A DNA stretch of 64,000 nt. Source: Streptomyces sp. ASQP_92 (GTDB taxonomy: Bacteria; Actinomycetota; Actinomycetes; Streptomycetales; Streptomycetaceae). Below the pieces are notes generated by a model. It searched no databases and had not been told where the DNA came from. It was given only the letters and a program-made list of their open reading frames with translations. Both the position numbers and the translations under genes were made by a program. The stretch is from NCBI RefSeq assembly GCF_025399895.1, contig NZ_JAODUA010000004.1:1-64000 (forward strand). The letters run 5' to 3'. This document shows positions 25,701-34,900 of this stretch, piece after piece (within the stretch, counting starts at the first letter, position 1; every line of letters begins with the position of its first letter).

Positions 25701-26661
25701 CCCGCACCACCAGGACGATGCCGGTCCGGGGCCCCAGCGCGCCCTGCTCCGCGTTCTGGGAGGCATGAACCAGTGCGTCCAGGAACGCGGCGCGCTCCGA
25801 GCCGTCCGTGCAGACGGTGAAAACCTCTTCGAACTGGTCGACCACGAGCAGCGCCCGATGCTCGTCGGGCTGCCCAGCCAGCCAAGTACGCAGCGCCAAG
25901 GCGGGTGCTTCGGGTGCCAGGGCGGGCTCTTCGAGCGGCCCGGCGGACTCGCGGCGCGGGGGCGGGGCCCACTCGTCGTACGGCTCTAGAGCGGGCTCAA
26001 GGGTGGGCACCGAACCGGGTTCCTCACCAGGGGTCGGCCCGGACTCCGCGCGCGAGGTCGAGGCGTCGCCCGTCAGCTGCCGTACCACCAGGGAGAGCGC
26101 CCGCAGGGGCCGGGCGCCCGGGGTCAGTACCGCCGCCCGCCATCGCTGGTCGAGCGCGGGCAGCAGGCCCGCGCGCACCAGGGAGGACTTCCCGCTGCCC
26201 GAAGCCCCGCACACGAGCACCAGGCCGTGCCGTTCGACGGCACCGAGCACATCCTTCACCTGCTCCGAACGCCCGAAGAACACGGGCGCGTCGGCGGGCC
26301 CGAACGCGGTGAGGCCCGGATAGGGACACCGCGGCCCGCTTTCCCTGGTGTCGTCACCCGCCAGCGCGCGAGCCGTAGAGCGCCAGCGCGCCTCCCAGTC
26401 CGCCCGGTCGCCCCCGCAGGCTTGCGCGTAAGCCAGCACCACGGGTAAGGACGGCAGCCGCTCGCCCTTGGCGGCCTCGGCGAGCGTGCTGGCCGAGTAG
26501 TGGGCCCTGCCCGCCAGGGCGCGGAAGCTCGGTGACCCGCAGTCCTCCCGCAGCCGGCGCAGCTCCCAGGCCAGCTTCTGCACGGGCCCCGTCTCCGGAT
26601 CCACGGCACTCTGCGGGCGCCCCCGCCGCGCCCTGCGCTCCGCCGCGTTTCCCTCACCCAC
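22708..26661 (-). CDS. HTH-STAND ATPase with fourteen WD40 repeats
   Basis: A 1317-residue protein; the GTG at 26661 is chosen for its AGGGGGG ribosome binding site. Residues about 25-100 hold a helix-turn-helix-like domain (KLAWELRRLREDCGSPSFRAL...). From about 112 comes a STAND-type ATPase with Walker A GASGSGKSS (152-160) and Walker B-like LLVVDQFEEVF. A transmembrane helix lies in LRGALAVLSVVTALALLATA before a short coiled stretch. The C-terminal half is built of 14 WD units with the signature SPDGRTLA ... LWD, enough for two seven-bladed propellers. Such proteins are signal-dependent oligomerising hubs in actinobacteria, where propellers sense or bind partners. The partner is unknown. 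The gene stands alone, flanked downstream by truncated genes. Confidence 0.85.
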   Translation of the reverse strand: MGEGNAAERRARRGRPQSAVDPETGPVQKLAWELRRLREDCGSPSFRALAGRAHYSASTLAEAAKGERLPSLPVVLAYAQACGGDRADWEARWRSTARALAGDDTRESGPRCPYPGLTAFGPADAPVFFGRSEQVKDVLGAVERHGLVLVCGASGSGKSSLVRAGLLPALDQRWRAAVLTPGARPLRALSLVVRQLTGDASTSRAESGPTPGEEPGSVPTLEPALEPYDEWAPPPRRESAGPLEEPALAPEAPALALRTWLAGQPDEHRALLVVDQFEEVFTVCTDGSERAAFLDALVHASQNAEQGALGPRTGIVLVVRADFYAHCLSHHALVDALRGGAQVPVGQPSRAELRDIIVEPAAWSGIRVEPDLLEAVLAEAAGQPGALPLVAHAMREAWHRRDAPDQPLRLADYRATGGMRGAITQTAERMYTTVDPAQRGVMRKMFLRLTVPGDGAEDVRRRLRRAELDGLAAPEVIDGLLRLLADARLLVLADGTVEVAHEALIRAWPRLRHWIEQDRAALCTHRQIGAAAHIWQALGRDPGALLRGAQLAGAREWLSDHPDTLNRLEADFLAAAVVADRRRGRQLRGALAVLSVVTALALLATAVALHQSSRSEQQRRVAVSRELASRARELLGVQPEAAALAALDGYRSAPTVEARGSLLSAYAAYYASQFGGHTAPVTAVAYAPDGRTLATGGADRTVKLWDAATRRPLATLTGHAGAVEALAFSPDGRTLASTGADHTVRLWETASGHPLALLTGHSDTVWAAAFSPDGRTLATGSADRSIRLWDVKARAATATFTSRDAVRAVAYTPDGQTLVAGGAEGSLTLWDTTTGNPSPATTEAAGAVNALTVSPDGHTLAAALSDRTVRLWIFTGAGGAPASALATQPALPALTGHTDAVTAVAFSRDGHTLWSTSEDHTLRSWDLSLSTPGPAGTGGGLVEAVRTDTVLPSDSDAPPALALSPDGNTLLVSGTDRTARLWDTRARRATAALDSASGAVEALALAPDGRTLAVSRGDRGVTTWNTAPARPGVALVDSTAAGIKALGYSPDGRTLAGGGTDGKVRIWDTDTGRARTVLDGHFGAVSAVAFSPDGRTLATAGQDRTVCLWDLAAPASRPVVLRAHTGAVTGLAFAPDGRTLASIGADRSLRLWNSPAPGTSAPAPGVTVILPHTPTSVVFSPDGRTLATGDAQPAVRLWDAADGQSRAVLNGHTTTVTAVAFGVHGDSLASADADGGIRIWDTATRRTTAVLIGHGKGRTFASGYAPDSGTLVTGGADGTVRLWPTDSARTATLICDLSRTQRWPELVPNPPVGHPCR

Positions 26662-27015
26662 GCCTACCCCCCTGTCACGCGCATCCCGTCGCCTTGCATC
26701 TTTGTCCGAGTTGAATGTCCTGACCAGGCAGCCCTTTCGGACAACTCGCAGGGCCCGCAGAGTCGTTGGTGTCGCAAGGCGTGGACACCCGACGGGGAGA
26801 CGGGCCGGCTGTTCAGGCACGGGGGGAACAGCCGGCCGGGGCCCGCGCGAAGACGACGGACGGTGGGCGCTAGCCGCACGGCTGCGCGCCCACCGTCCTT
26901 GTACGGGGCGCCCTACAAGGCCCAGCCGCAGAACACCTCGATCCGAGCCTTCCGCGACGACGTCGTGAACGCGATCGGCAACCAGACCGCACTCCACATC
27001 CCAGAGGAGATCAGC
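26662..27015. other. divergent intergenic region, no gene seen
   Basis: About 350 bases between the WD40 gene start (minus) and the exported protein start (plus). It should carry both promoters, but no clear hexamers or operator repeats were found. The open frames entering it from either side lack coding character. Confidence 0.4.
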
Positions 27016-27495
27016 ATGAAACCCCTGCGTCACCTGGCCCATTCAGATCAGGTGCATCCCTTACGGAGGTTCACCACGGCGGTGCGCGCCGGATCCGTGG
27101 CTGCTGCCGCGCTCGCCTCCTTCGCGCTCGCCGCCTCTCCGGCCGCCGCCTCCGGAGTCATCGTGGAGATCGGTCCCGTCGCGTCGACCTACACCGCCTT
27201 CGCGGGCTGCACCGCGCAAGTGATCGCCGGAACGGACCGGGAAGCCCGGGAACACTTCGGCCGAGCCTCCTTCCAACTCGGTACGAGCTCTCGCGGCAAG
27301 CCCTGCCTGGGCTGGCTGGAGCGCCGCTACCGCGGCCAAGACTGGGGACAGGTCGGCGACAAACACAGGTGGCCCGACACCACGACGGCCTGGTACTACG
27401 CCGGCAGTTTCGACGACCCGCAGTCGGCCAACGTCCGCGCGTGCGTGGGTGACTTCCTCTACTCCAACTCCTTCTCCTGCGAGGGCCAGTACTAG
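27016..27495 (+). CDS. exported hypothetical protein
   Basis: A 159-residue protein; ATG at 27016 with GAGGAG upstream. Signal peptide about residues 17-46 (basic HPLRRFTTAVR, then an Ala-rich hydrophobic core ending SPAAAS). The mature part has four cysteines (in AGCTAQ, GKPCLG, VRACVG and FSCEG), probably two disulfides, and Trp/Tyr-rich turns (RWPDTTTAWYYAGSF). It resembles small secreted proteins of Streptomyces with no known role. A strong hairpin terminator follows 15 bases after the stop, so it is monocistronic. Confidence 0.75.
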   Translation: MKPLRHLAHSDQVHPLRRFTTAVRAGSVAAAALASFALAASPAAASGVIVEIGPVASTYTAFAGCTAQVIAGTDREAREHFGRASFQLGTSSRGKPCLGWLERRYRGQDWGQVGDKHRWPDTTTAWYYAGSFDDPQSANVRACVGDFLYSNSFSCEGQY

Positions 27496-27509
27496 GCCGT
27501 CCCAAGGGG

Positions 27510-27540
27510 CCTGGTGGGCGGTCGGCGACCGCCCGCCAGG
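27510..27540 (+). terminator. 15-bp-stem hairpin terminator after the exported protein
   Basis: Arms 27510-27524 and 27526-27540 pair over 15 positions with one mismatch and a single central base. It lies 15 bases after the stop at 27495. There is no U-run, as is common in high-GC actinobacteria. Confidence 0.7.
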
Positions 27541-27890
27541 GTCCGGACTCGCACAGCGGGCCCGTAGAAGAAATGTCCGCCGAGCACCGGGTATTCGGCG
27601 AAGCGGCCACGTCGCCTGAACCACGCTCCTCCCCCGGAGCCTGAGGCAGTTCGCGAGTACAGCGATCCGGCACCCATCTTCATGGCACCCCATGAAGCGA
27701 AAAAGGCGCACCAGAGTTCTTCATCGTCAGGCACCCGTGACCGGCCGCCGACTTGCGCGGCGTACTTCTCCCTGCTGCTTCAATGGCAGTTGCTGCAACC
27801 TACCTGCTCCTGGTATCCCTCTCCGCCTTGGCATTCTGATGACGGTCTGTCCAGTAGCCATTCGTGAGCCACTCTGCGGGCATGAAGAAA
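27541..27890. other. no gene seen between two terminators
   Basis: About 350 bases of lower-quality coding potential between convergent genes. A minus-strand open frame is present but has no recognisable content. Confidence 0.4.
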
Positions 27891-27916
27891 CCCCGCCCGG
27901 ATCTGCCCGGGCGGGG
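27891..27916 (-). terminator. 10-bp GC hairpin (CCCCGCCCGG/CCGGGCGGGG)
   Basis: Perfect 10-bp arms with a six-base loop, 60 bases past the stop of the small exported protein at 27976 (minus strand). It could end transcripts from both directions between the convergent genes. Confidence 0.65.
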
Positions 27917-27975
27917 CTGGTATTGGTGTGTGCTGGTCTAGGCATAGCGGCCCGAACTCAGCGCGCCGGGGACCA

Positions 27976-28197
27976 TCACCGTTTCGGCGGAGAGACCCAG
28001 CCCTTCTTCACCAACTGGTCACAGTGCCAACGGGCATGGGCGCGGGCCTCCCCCTTCTTCTGGGTGGCGGCGAGACAGTCCGCATAGGGGAAGGGCGGGC
28101 CACCATGGGATGCCGGGGCAGCGCTCGCCATCGCGGTCCCCAGCGTTGACACCGCAATGGCTGCGGCCAGCGCAACGCTCGTTCGACGCAGAGACAC
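27976..28197 (-). CDS. small exported protein (73 residues)
   Basis: The GTG at 28197 has AAGGAG six bases upstream, better than the TTG 15 bases earlier. Signal peptide: SLRRTSVALAAAIAVSTL followed by a cleavage region MASAAPA (about 24-28). The mature peptide is about 45 residues with two Cys (YADCLAAT, WHCDQL) that could form a disulfide, and a basic C-terminus ending SPPKR. Small secreted two-Cys proteins of this type are common and uncharacterised in Streptomyces. A hairpin terminator lies downstream. Confidence 0.75.
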   Translation of the reverse strand: MSLRRTSVALAAAIAVSTLGTAMASAAPASHGGPPFPYADCLAATQKKGEARAHARWHCDQLVKKGWVSPPKR

Positions 28198-28541
28198 CAA
28201 TCTCTCCTTCAAGGTGGTAACAATTCGTGATCACTAACGAACCCGGACGTCATAAGACACTCCTCCGAGCGGCGAGGTCACCTGCGGGCCTGGAGTACTG
28301 GGCGCCTCAGCGTGCCGCGTCGGTTACGTAGCTGCTCGGCTCCAGCCGGCGACGCGAGCCACGGGCAGTCCCGCACCAACCACAGTTACCACGGCGGTAA
28401 CCAGAGCGACGGGCAGAACGAAGCGCCTTCGCCCACGCTCAAATACTCCAGCCGTACATCCTGATCCTGCTGGTCGGATTTCCAGGTCTCGGACCGAACT
28501 GAACCCCGTCCCGATTGGCCCGACCCGATGCGCTTGCCATC
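28198..28541. other. no gene seen
   Basis: About 340 bases between the exported peptide start and the end of a frameshifted gene. No credible frame or regulatory repeat was noted; the promoter of the exported peptide should lie here. Confidence 0.35.
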
Positions 28542-28913
28542 TCAGCCGGACTGGCCAGTGGAGGCGCTGGTGGCGCTGGCCGTGCCGTACCAGCGGCGGT
28601 CCTGCTCACACAACACCTCGCTCTCGACGGTGCCTTTCTCGCCCAGTTGCGCATCCAGCGCGACGCTGATGACGTGTCAGGCACGGGCCAGTCGGCAATG
28701 AATTTGCTGACGGTGCACTCGTCGGGCGGTTCCGGATGCCTGGCGGGCTCCGGGCTCCCGAGTCGGTCGAGGGAAACGACGAACTCGTTCAGGTCTTGCA
28801 CGGGTGGGCGAGGGGGCGAGGCGGGTGCGGTGCTGGTGGTCGCGGCGGGCGCACTGGACGTCGTTCACAACGATCCAGTACGACGCGGCCACCCACCACC
28901 AGACACCGCCCAC
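28542..28913 (-). pseudogene. membrane-anchored hypothetical protein with two frameshifts
   Basis: Three minus-strand frames join into one protein. The first starts at a GTG (28913) with a hydrophobic anchor GGVWWWVAASYWIVVNDV. After a shift near 28800 comes VQDLNEFVVSLDRLGSPEPA and CTVSKFIADWPVPD. After a second shift near 28675 comes VISVALDAQLGEKGTVESEV, then LCEQDRRWYGTASATSAS and a stop at 28542-28544. Each piece has normal Streptomyces codon use and the pieces are collinear, so this is one small gene with two single-base shifts, either decayed or mis-sequenced. It starts 82 bp after the second NRPS gene stop, in the same direction. Confidence 0.55.
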
Positions 28914-28994
28914 CCGTCACAGCGAACGCCATTGCAGTACCGGGAATTGAAGGGTACTGACCTTCTTAGCCCCCTCCTTGCGGCTTGACCGGGG

Positions 28995-31900
28995 TCAGCG
29001 CACCGGCCGGCTCAACGGCGAGCTCGCCGCCTCGCCCGACCCCGACCCCGGGCCGGGCAGGAAGCCCGTCTCGTGGAAGTAGGTCAGGTAGCGGATCAGG
29101 ATCTCGTCGGTCAACACGGGTCGGTGGATGCCCAGGTCGGCCAGGATCTTGTCCGTCCTGGTCGAGTCGAAGCTCCTGTGCGCGGTCGCCTCGCGCCGCG
29201 CCCCCGGCTCGTCGCCAAGGAACAGCTGCGCCGCGTTGTGCTCCTGGGCCGCGACGCAGTCCCGCCACTGTGTCACCGACACCGGGCGCAGCTCGTGGCC
29301 CATGGCGGCGGCCGTTTCGAAGACCCGGGCCAGGGTCGGGGCGTCCGGGTTGGTTAGGTGATAGGTGTCCGCAGCTGTCGGGCCGGTCGAGGAGAGGGCC
29401 GCTATCGCCTTGCTGACGTGGTCCACCGGCACCCAGTCCGTGGAACCGGACTCCAGGTCCGGCACCATTCCTGCCTGGAGACATCCCTTGATCATCTGCC
29501 AGAGCAGGTCCCGGTCCTGGCAGGCACCGGTGGCGGTGTCGCCACTGATACGGCCCGGCCGGTGGATGGTCACCGGCAGTCCGCGTTCGCGGGCCGTCTC
29601 GACAAGCCCCTCCGCGACCCACTTGCTCTGCGCGTATCCGTCGGGCAGCGCGTCGGCCGGTCCTGTCGGGGTCGATTCCGTTATGGGGGCGGGGCGGTCC
29701 ACGGGTGCGTAGACGCTGGTGGTCGAGACGTAGTGCATCCCTGGCGAGGCGGAGTCGGCGAGCAGGCGCAGCAGTTCCTCGGTGCCGGCCACGTTGGGGG
29801 CACGCAACTCGGCATACCCGGCCGCGAAGTTGACCCGTGCTCCGTTGTGCACGATCGGCCCGAGGCGGCGGGCCAGCGCGGTGCGGTCCTCGGCCGCCAG
29901 GCCGAGGCCGGGGGCCGCGAGGTCGCCGGGGACGGGGCGGATCAGGTCCGCGTAGCGGGGGTCCCAGAGACGGTAGTGCTCCAGGTTGGCCCGCAGGCGC
30001 TCCGCCGCCCGCTGCTCGTCCTCGGCGCGCACCAGGCAGTCGACCGGGCCGTCGGTGATCTCGATGAGGTCGCGCAGGAGGAAGGCTCCGAGGAACCCGG
30101 AGGCGCCGGTGAGCAGGGGCCGGGGGGAAGGTCGTGACGGGCGGCGGGCGGGAGTCGGATCGGGGGTCGCCCGGCGCCGGGAGCTGGTGATGTCCGGGGC
30201 CAGGTGGACCTCGGCGGCGAGGTCGGATGCTCCGTCGCCGTCCTGTCCCTCGTCTCCCGGCGCGAGTCCCAGGAGGCGGTCCACGCCCTCGACGGTGGGG
30301 GCGGAGAACAGGGCGCGCAGGGAGAGGCGTCGGCCGCATCGCTCGCCGATCCGCCGGGCCAGACTCACGGCGAGCAGCGAGTGTCCGCCGAGGGCGAAGA
30401 AGTCGTCGGTGACGCCGACTTCGGGGATGCCGAGCGTCTCCGCGAACACCTCGCACAGGAGGCGTTCGCGGGCGTTGCGCGGTGCGCGGCCCCCGGCGGG
30501 CCCGACCCGGTCGGGTGCGGGCAGGGCACGCCGGTCGATTTTGCCGTTGGGGGTGACGGGCAGGGCCTCGAGGCGTACGCAGGCGGCGGGGATCATATGG
30601 TCGGGGAGCGTGCGGGCCAGGCCCGCTCGTACCTCGGCCTGGTCCGGGCCCCGCGTGCCGTCCGCGGGCACGGTGTAGGCGACCAGGCGCCGGTCGCCCG
30701 GCCGGTCCTCGCGGACCACCGCGCAGGCCGCGGCGACTCCGGGCAGCGCGGTCAGCGCGGCTTCGATCTCGCCGAGCTCGATGCGGAATCCGCGGAGCTT
30801 GACCTGGTCGTCGGCGCGGGAGACGTAGACGAGTTCTCCGTCGTTCGTGTACCGCACCAGGTCTCCGGTGCGGTACATGCGGCCTCCCGCCCGGTCGAAG
30901 GGGTCGGCCACGAAGCGGGACGCGGTCAGGCCGGGCCGACCGTGGTAGCCGCGGGCCACTCCCTCGCCGGAGACGTACAGTTCCCCGGTGACGCCGGGCG
31001 GCACCGGGGCCAGCCGATCGTCCAGGACGTGGACGCGGGTGCCGTTGACGGGGGTTCCGATGGGCACGGTGCGGTCCGGGGCGAGGGGGCCGTCCGCGTG
31101 CTGGAAGCCGCTCATGGTGGCGCAGACGGTGGTTTCCGTGGGGCCGTAGGCGTTGACGAGGAAGCGGTCCTTCGCCCAGGCCCGTACGAGGGCGGGTGAG
31201 CAGGCCTCGCCCGCGAGGACCAGGGTCGTGCCCGCGGGCAGGGAGCCGGGCGGCATGACCGCGAGGGCGGCGGGCGGCAGGGTGAGGTGGGTGACGCCCC
31301 GGTCCTGGATCAGCGCGCCGAGGGCGGGGCCGGGCATCAGCGCGTCGCGTTCGTCGATCTCCAGGCAGGCCCCGGAGAGCAGTGCCATGCACAGCTCCCA
31401 GAACGCGGCGTCGAAGCTGACGGACGCCATGTGCAGCACCCGGGACGCGGGGGTCACACGCAGCCGTTCGATCTGGGTCCTGGCCATGGCGCCCGCACCG
31501 CGGTGGGTGACCACGACGCCCTTGGGACGGCCGGTGGAACCCGAGGTGTAGATGACGTACGCGGGGTGCTCGGGGCACAGGTCCCTTGCGGGCCGGGCGG
31601 GAGAGCCCCCGGCTGCCGGGGCGGTGCTCGGGAGGTCCGTGAGGTGCAGATGCGGCACCGCCGACTCCGGGAGGCGCCGGTGGACTTCGGGTGTGGTCAG
31701 AAGGAGGCGCGGCCGGGCGTCGTCGAGCATGTACGTCAGTCGCTGGGCCGGGTAGTCCGGGTCCAGGGGTACGTAGGCGGCGCCGGCCTTGAGGACGCCG
31801 AGGAGGGCCACGACGAGCTCGCGGGTGCGGGGCAGCGCGATGGCCACCCGGTCCTCGGGGCCGACGCCCAGCGCGGCGAGGTGGCGGGCGACGGCGTCGG

Positions 31901-34900
31901 CGCGGGCGTCGAGCTCCGCGTAAGTGAGCGTGGTGTGCGCGTCGCGGACCGCGGGGGCGTGCGGCGTGTCCCGGACCCTCTGTTCGAAGAGAGCCGGGAC
32001 GGTGGCGGCGGGCACGTCCTCGAGGGGGCCGCTCCCCCAGGCGGCGACGCGGTCGCGCTCGCCGGGCAGGAGGATGTCGTAGGTGTGCAGGGGGCGGTCG
32101 GGATCGGTGGTGATGGCCTTCAGGAGCAGGGTGAACCGGTCGGCGAGGTCGCGGATGGTGGCGGCGTCGAAGAGTTCCGTGGCGTAGTCGACGGCCGCCG
32201 GCATGCCGCCCGTGCCTGCGGCGTCGGTCCCTCCGCCGTCGCCGGGTGTCTCGGTGAAGGTGAAGGAGAGGTCGAACTTGCTCACCGCGGACCGGGTCGG
32301 CACGGCGCCCACCGTGAGGCCGGGCAGATCGAGGGGGGCGGCGTGGGTGTGGTTCTGGAGGACGAGCATGGTCTGGAAGAGCGGGTGGTGGTTCTGCGAG
32401 CGGGCGGGGTTGAGGAGTTCCACAAGGCGTTCGAAGGGGACGTCCTGGTGGGCGTGGGCGGAGAGGTTGACCTCCTTGACCCGGTCCAGGAGCTCTCGGA
32501 AGGTGGGATCGCCGCTGAGGTCGGTGCGCAGCACGAGAGTGTTGACGAAGAAGCCGACGAGGTCGGAGGTCGCCGCGTCGGTGCGTCCGGCCACGGCCGT
32601 GCCCAGCGGGATGTCCTCGCCCGCGCCGTGCCGGGACAGGACGACCGCGAGGGCTGCCTGGAGCACCATGAAGACGCTGCATCCGCTGGTGCGGGCGACA
32701 TCCCTGATCCCTTGGGCGGTGGCCGGGTCGAGGCCGAAGTCATGGGTGGCGCCCGCGTGGCTGGGCGCCGCGGGACGCGGGCGGTCCCACGGCAGGTCGA
32801 TCATCTCCGGCAGTCCCCGCAACGCCGTTTCCCAGTGGTCGAGTTGACGGGACACCAGGCTCTCGGGGTCGTGCTCGTCCCCGAGCAGGTCGCGCTGCCA
32901 GAGGGTGTAGTCGGCGTAGTCGACGGGGAGTTCGGGCCAGGACGGGGCGGTACGGGCCTCGGCGCGGGCACGGTAGGCGGTGGCGAGGTCCCGGCCCAGG
33001 GGTGCAAGGGACGTCCCGTCGGCGGCGATGTGATGGATCACCAGGACCAGGACGTGCGCGTCCTCGGCCAGGCGCAGCAGGGTCGCCCGGAGCGGGAGGC
33101 AGTGTTCGATGTCGATCGGTTCGGTCGCGGCCGCGCCGATCCGGTCGGGGAGTTGTGACGCGCCGATCGTTTCCTCCGTGAACGGCAGGCTCACGTCGTC
33201 CGGGGCGGTGATGTGCTGGCGCGGCCCGTTCTCGTCCTCGGGGAAGACGGTGCGCAGAGCCGCGTGCCGGCCGACGACGTCGTGCAGGGCGTGGCGCAGG
33301 GCTTGGGTGTCGAGCGGCCCGTCGAGGCGTACCGCGAAGGGGATGTTGTACGTGGCGGAGGGGCCTTCGAGCCGGTGGAGGAACCACAGGCGGTGCTGGG
33401 CGTAGGACAGCGGGAGCGCACCGGTGCGTGCCTGGGGTACGAGGGCGGGGCGGGCGGGGCGCTTCCCCCGTTCCAGGGCGCGGGCAAGGCTTGCGACGGT
33501 GGGGTGGTCGAAGACGGTACGGATCTCGGTCTCGGTGTCCAGGGCGCCGCGCAGGCGCCCGACGAGTCGGGTGGCGAGCAGGGAGTGGCCGCCGAGGGCG
33601 AAGAAGTCGTCGTCGACGCCGACGCTGGGCAGCCCGAGGACTTCCGCGAAGAGCCCGGCGAGGATCTCCTCGCGGGCGGTGCCCGGTGCCCGGCCCGGCG
33701 TACCGGCCGGGACGGCGGGCACGGGCAGGGCCGCCCGGTCGATCTTGCCGTTGAGGGTCAGCGGGAACTCGTCGAGGGTGTGGAAGGCGGTCGGCACCAT
33801 GTAGGCGGGGAGGTGGCGGCCGATGTGTGCGCGCAGCCGCCCCGGGTCCGGCAGGTGGCCGGGGGCGGGAACGACGTACGCGGTCAGGGTGCGGTCGCCG
33901 GGCAGATCCTCGCGGACCAGGACACAGGCGGACCGTACGGACGGCTCCGCGCAGAGCACCATCTCGATCTCGCCGGGTTCGATGCGGTGGCCGCGGAGTT
34001 TGATCTGCTGGTCGGCCCGGGCCACGTAGTGCAGGACGCCGTCGGCGTCCCGGCGCACGAGGTCGCCGGTGCGGTACATCCGCTCGCCGGTGGTGGCGAA
34101 CGGGTCGGCGACGAACCGGGTGGCGGTGAGGTCCGGGCGTCCGAGGTAGCCGCGGGCGACGCCGGGGCCCGCGATGTACAGCTCGCCCTCGGCCCCGGCC
34201 GGCACGGGGCGCAGCGCGCGGTCCAGGACGTAGGCGCGCATGCCGTCGAGGGGCCGCCCGATGGCGGGGGCCTGTCCGGGGGCGTCGTCGGCGCGTATGT
34301 GCTGCAGGGTGGCGAAGGTGGTGGTCTCGGTGGGCCCGTAGGCGTTGAGGAAGACGGTGCCGGGGTGCGCTGCGGCGAGGCGTTGGTGGACGCCGGGCGC
34401 GGCGGCTTCCCCGCCCGAGGCCACCAGGCGCAGCAGGCCCAGGGCTCCGGGGTCGGCCTCGGCGATGACGTTGAACAGGGCGGTCGTCAGGAAGGCCGCG
34501 GTCACGCCATGCCGGGTGACCAGGTCGCGCAGGACGGCGGGCTGGAGGCTGCCCTCGGGGGCCACCACGACGCGCCCGCCCGTCAGGAGCGGGGCCCATA
34601 ACTCGAACGTGGAGGCGTCGAAGACGTACGCGGAGTGCAGCAGGACCGCGTCGGCCACTCCGTTTGCCCAGGTGCGGTCGTGGGCGAGGGCCGTGATGTC
34701 GGCGTGGGTGACGCCGACGCCCTTGGGCAGGCCGGTGGAGCCGGAGGTGAACATCACGTACGCCAGCCGGTCGCCGCCGGGCACGGCGGGAAGGGGGCCG
34801 GGGGCGGGCGGGCACCCTTCTTCGGCGCGGCCGGCGGCGTCGACGGTGAGGACGGCGATGTCGGGGCCGAGCGCGCGCACCCAGGGGTGCGTGCGGGTGG

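Noticed and set aside
26662..27042. Extension of the WD40 protein by 127 residues to an upstream ATG
   Set aside because: The added sequence is low-complexity and lacks homology character; the GTG at 26661 has a strong ribosome binding site and begins a normal family N-terminus.
28976..28997. TGACC-GG-GGTCA dyad near the end of the reductase NRPS gene as a terminator
   Set aside because: Arms are only 5 bp with a 2-base centre, too short for a hairpin terminator.
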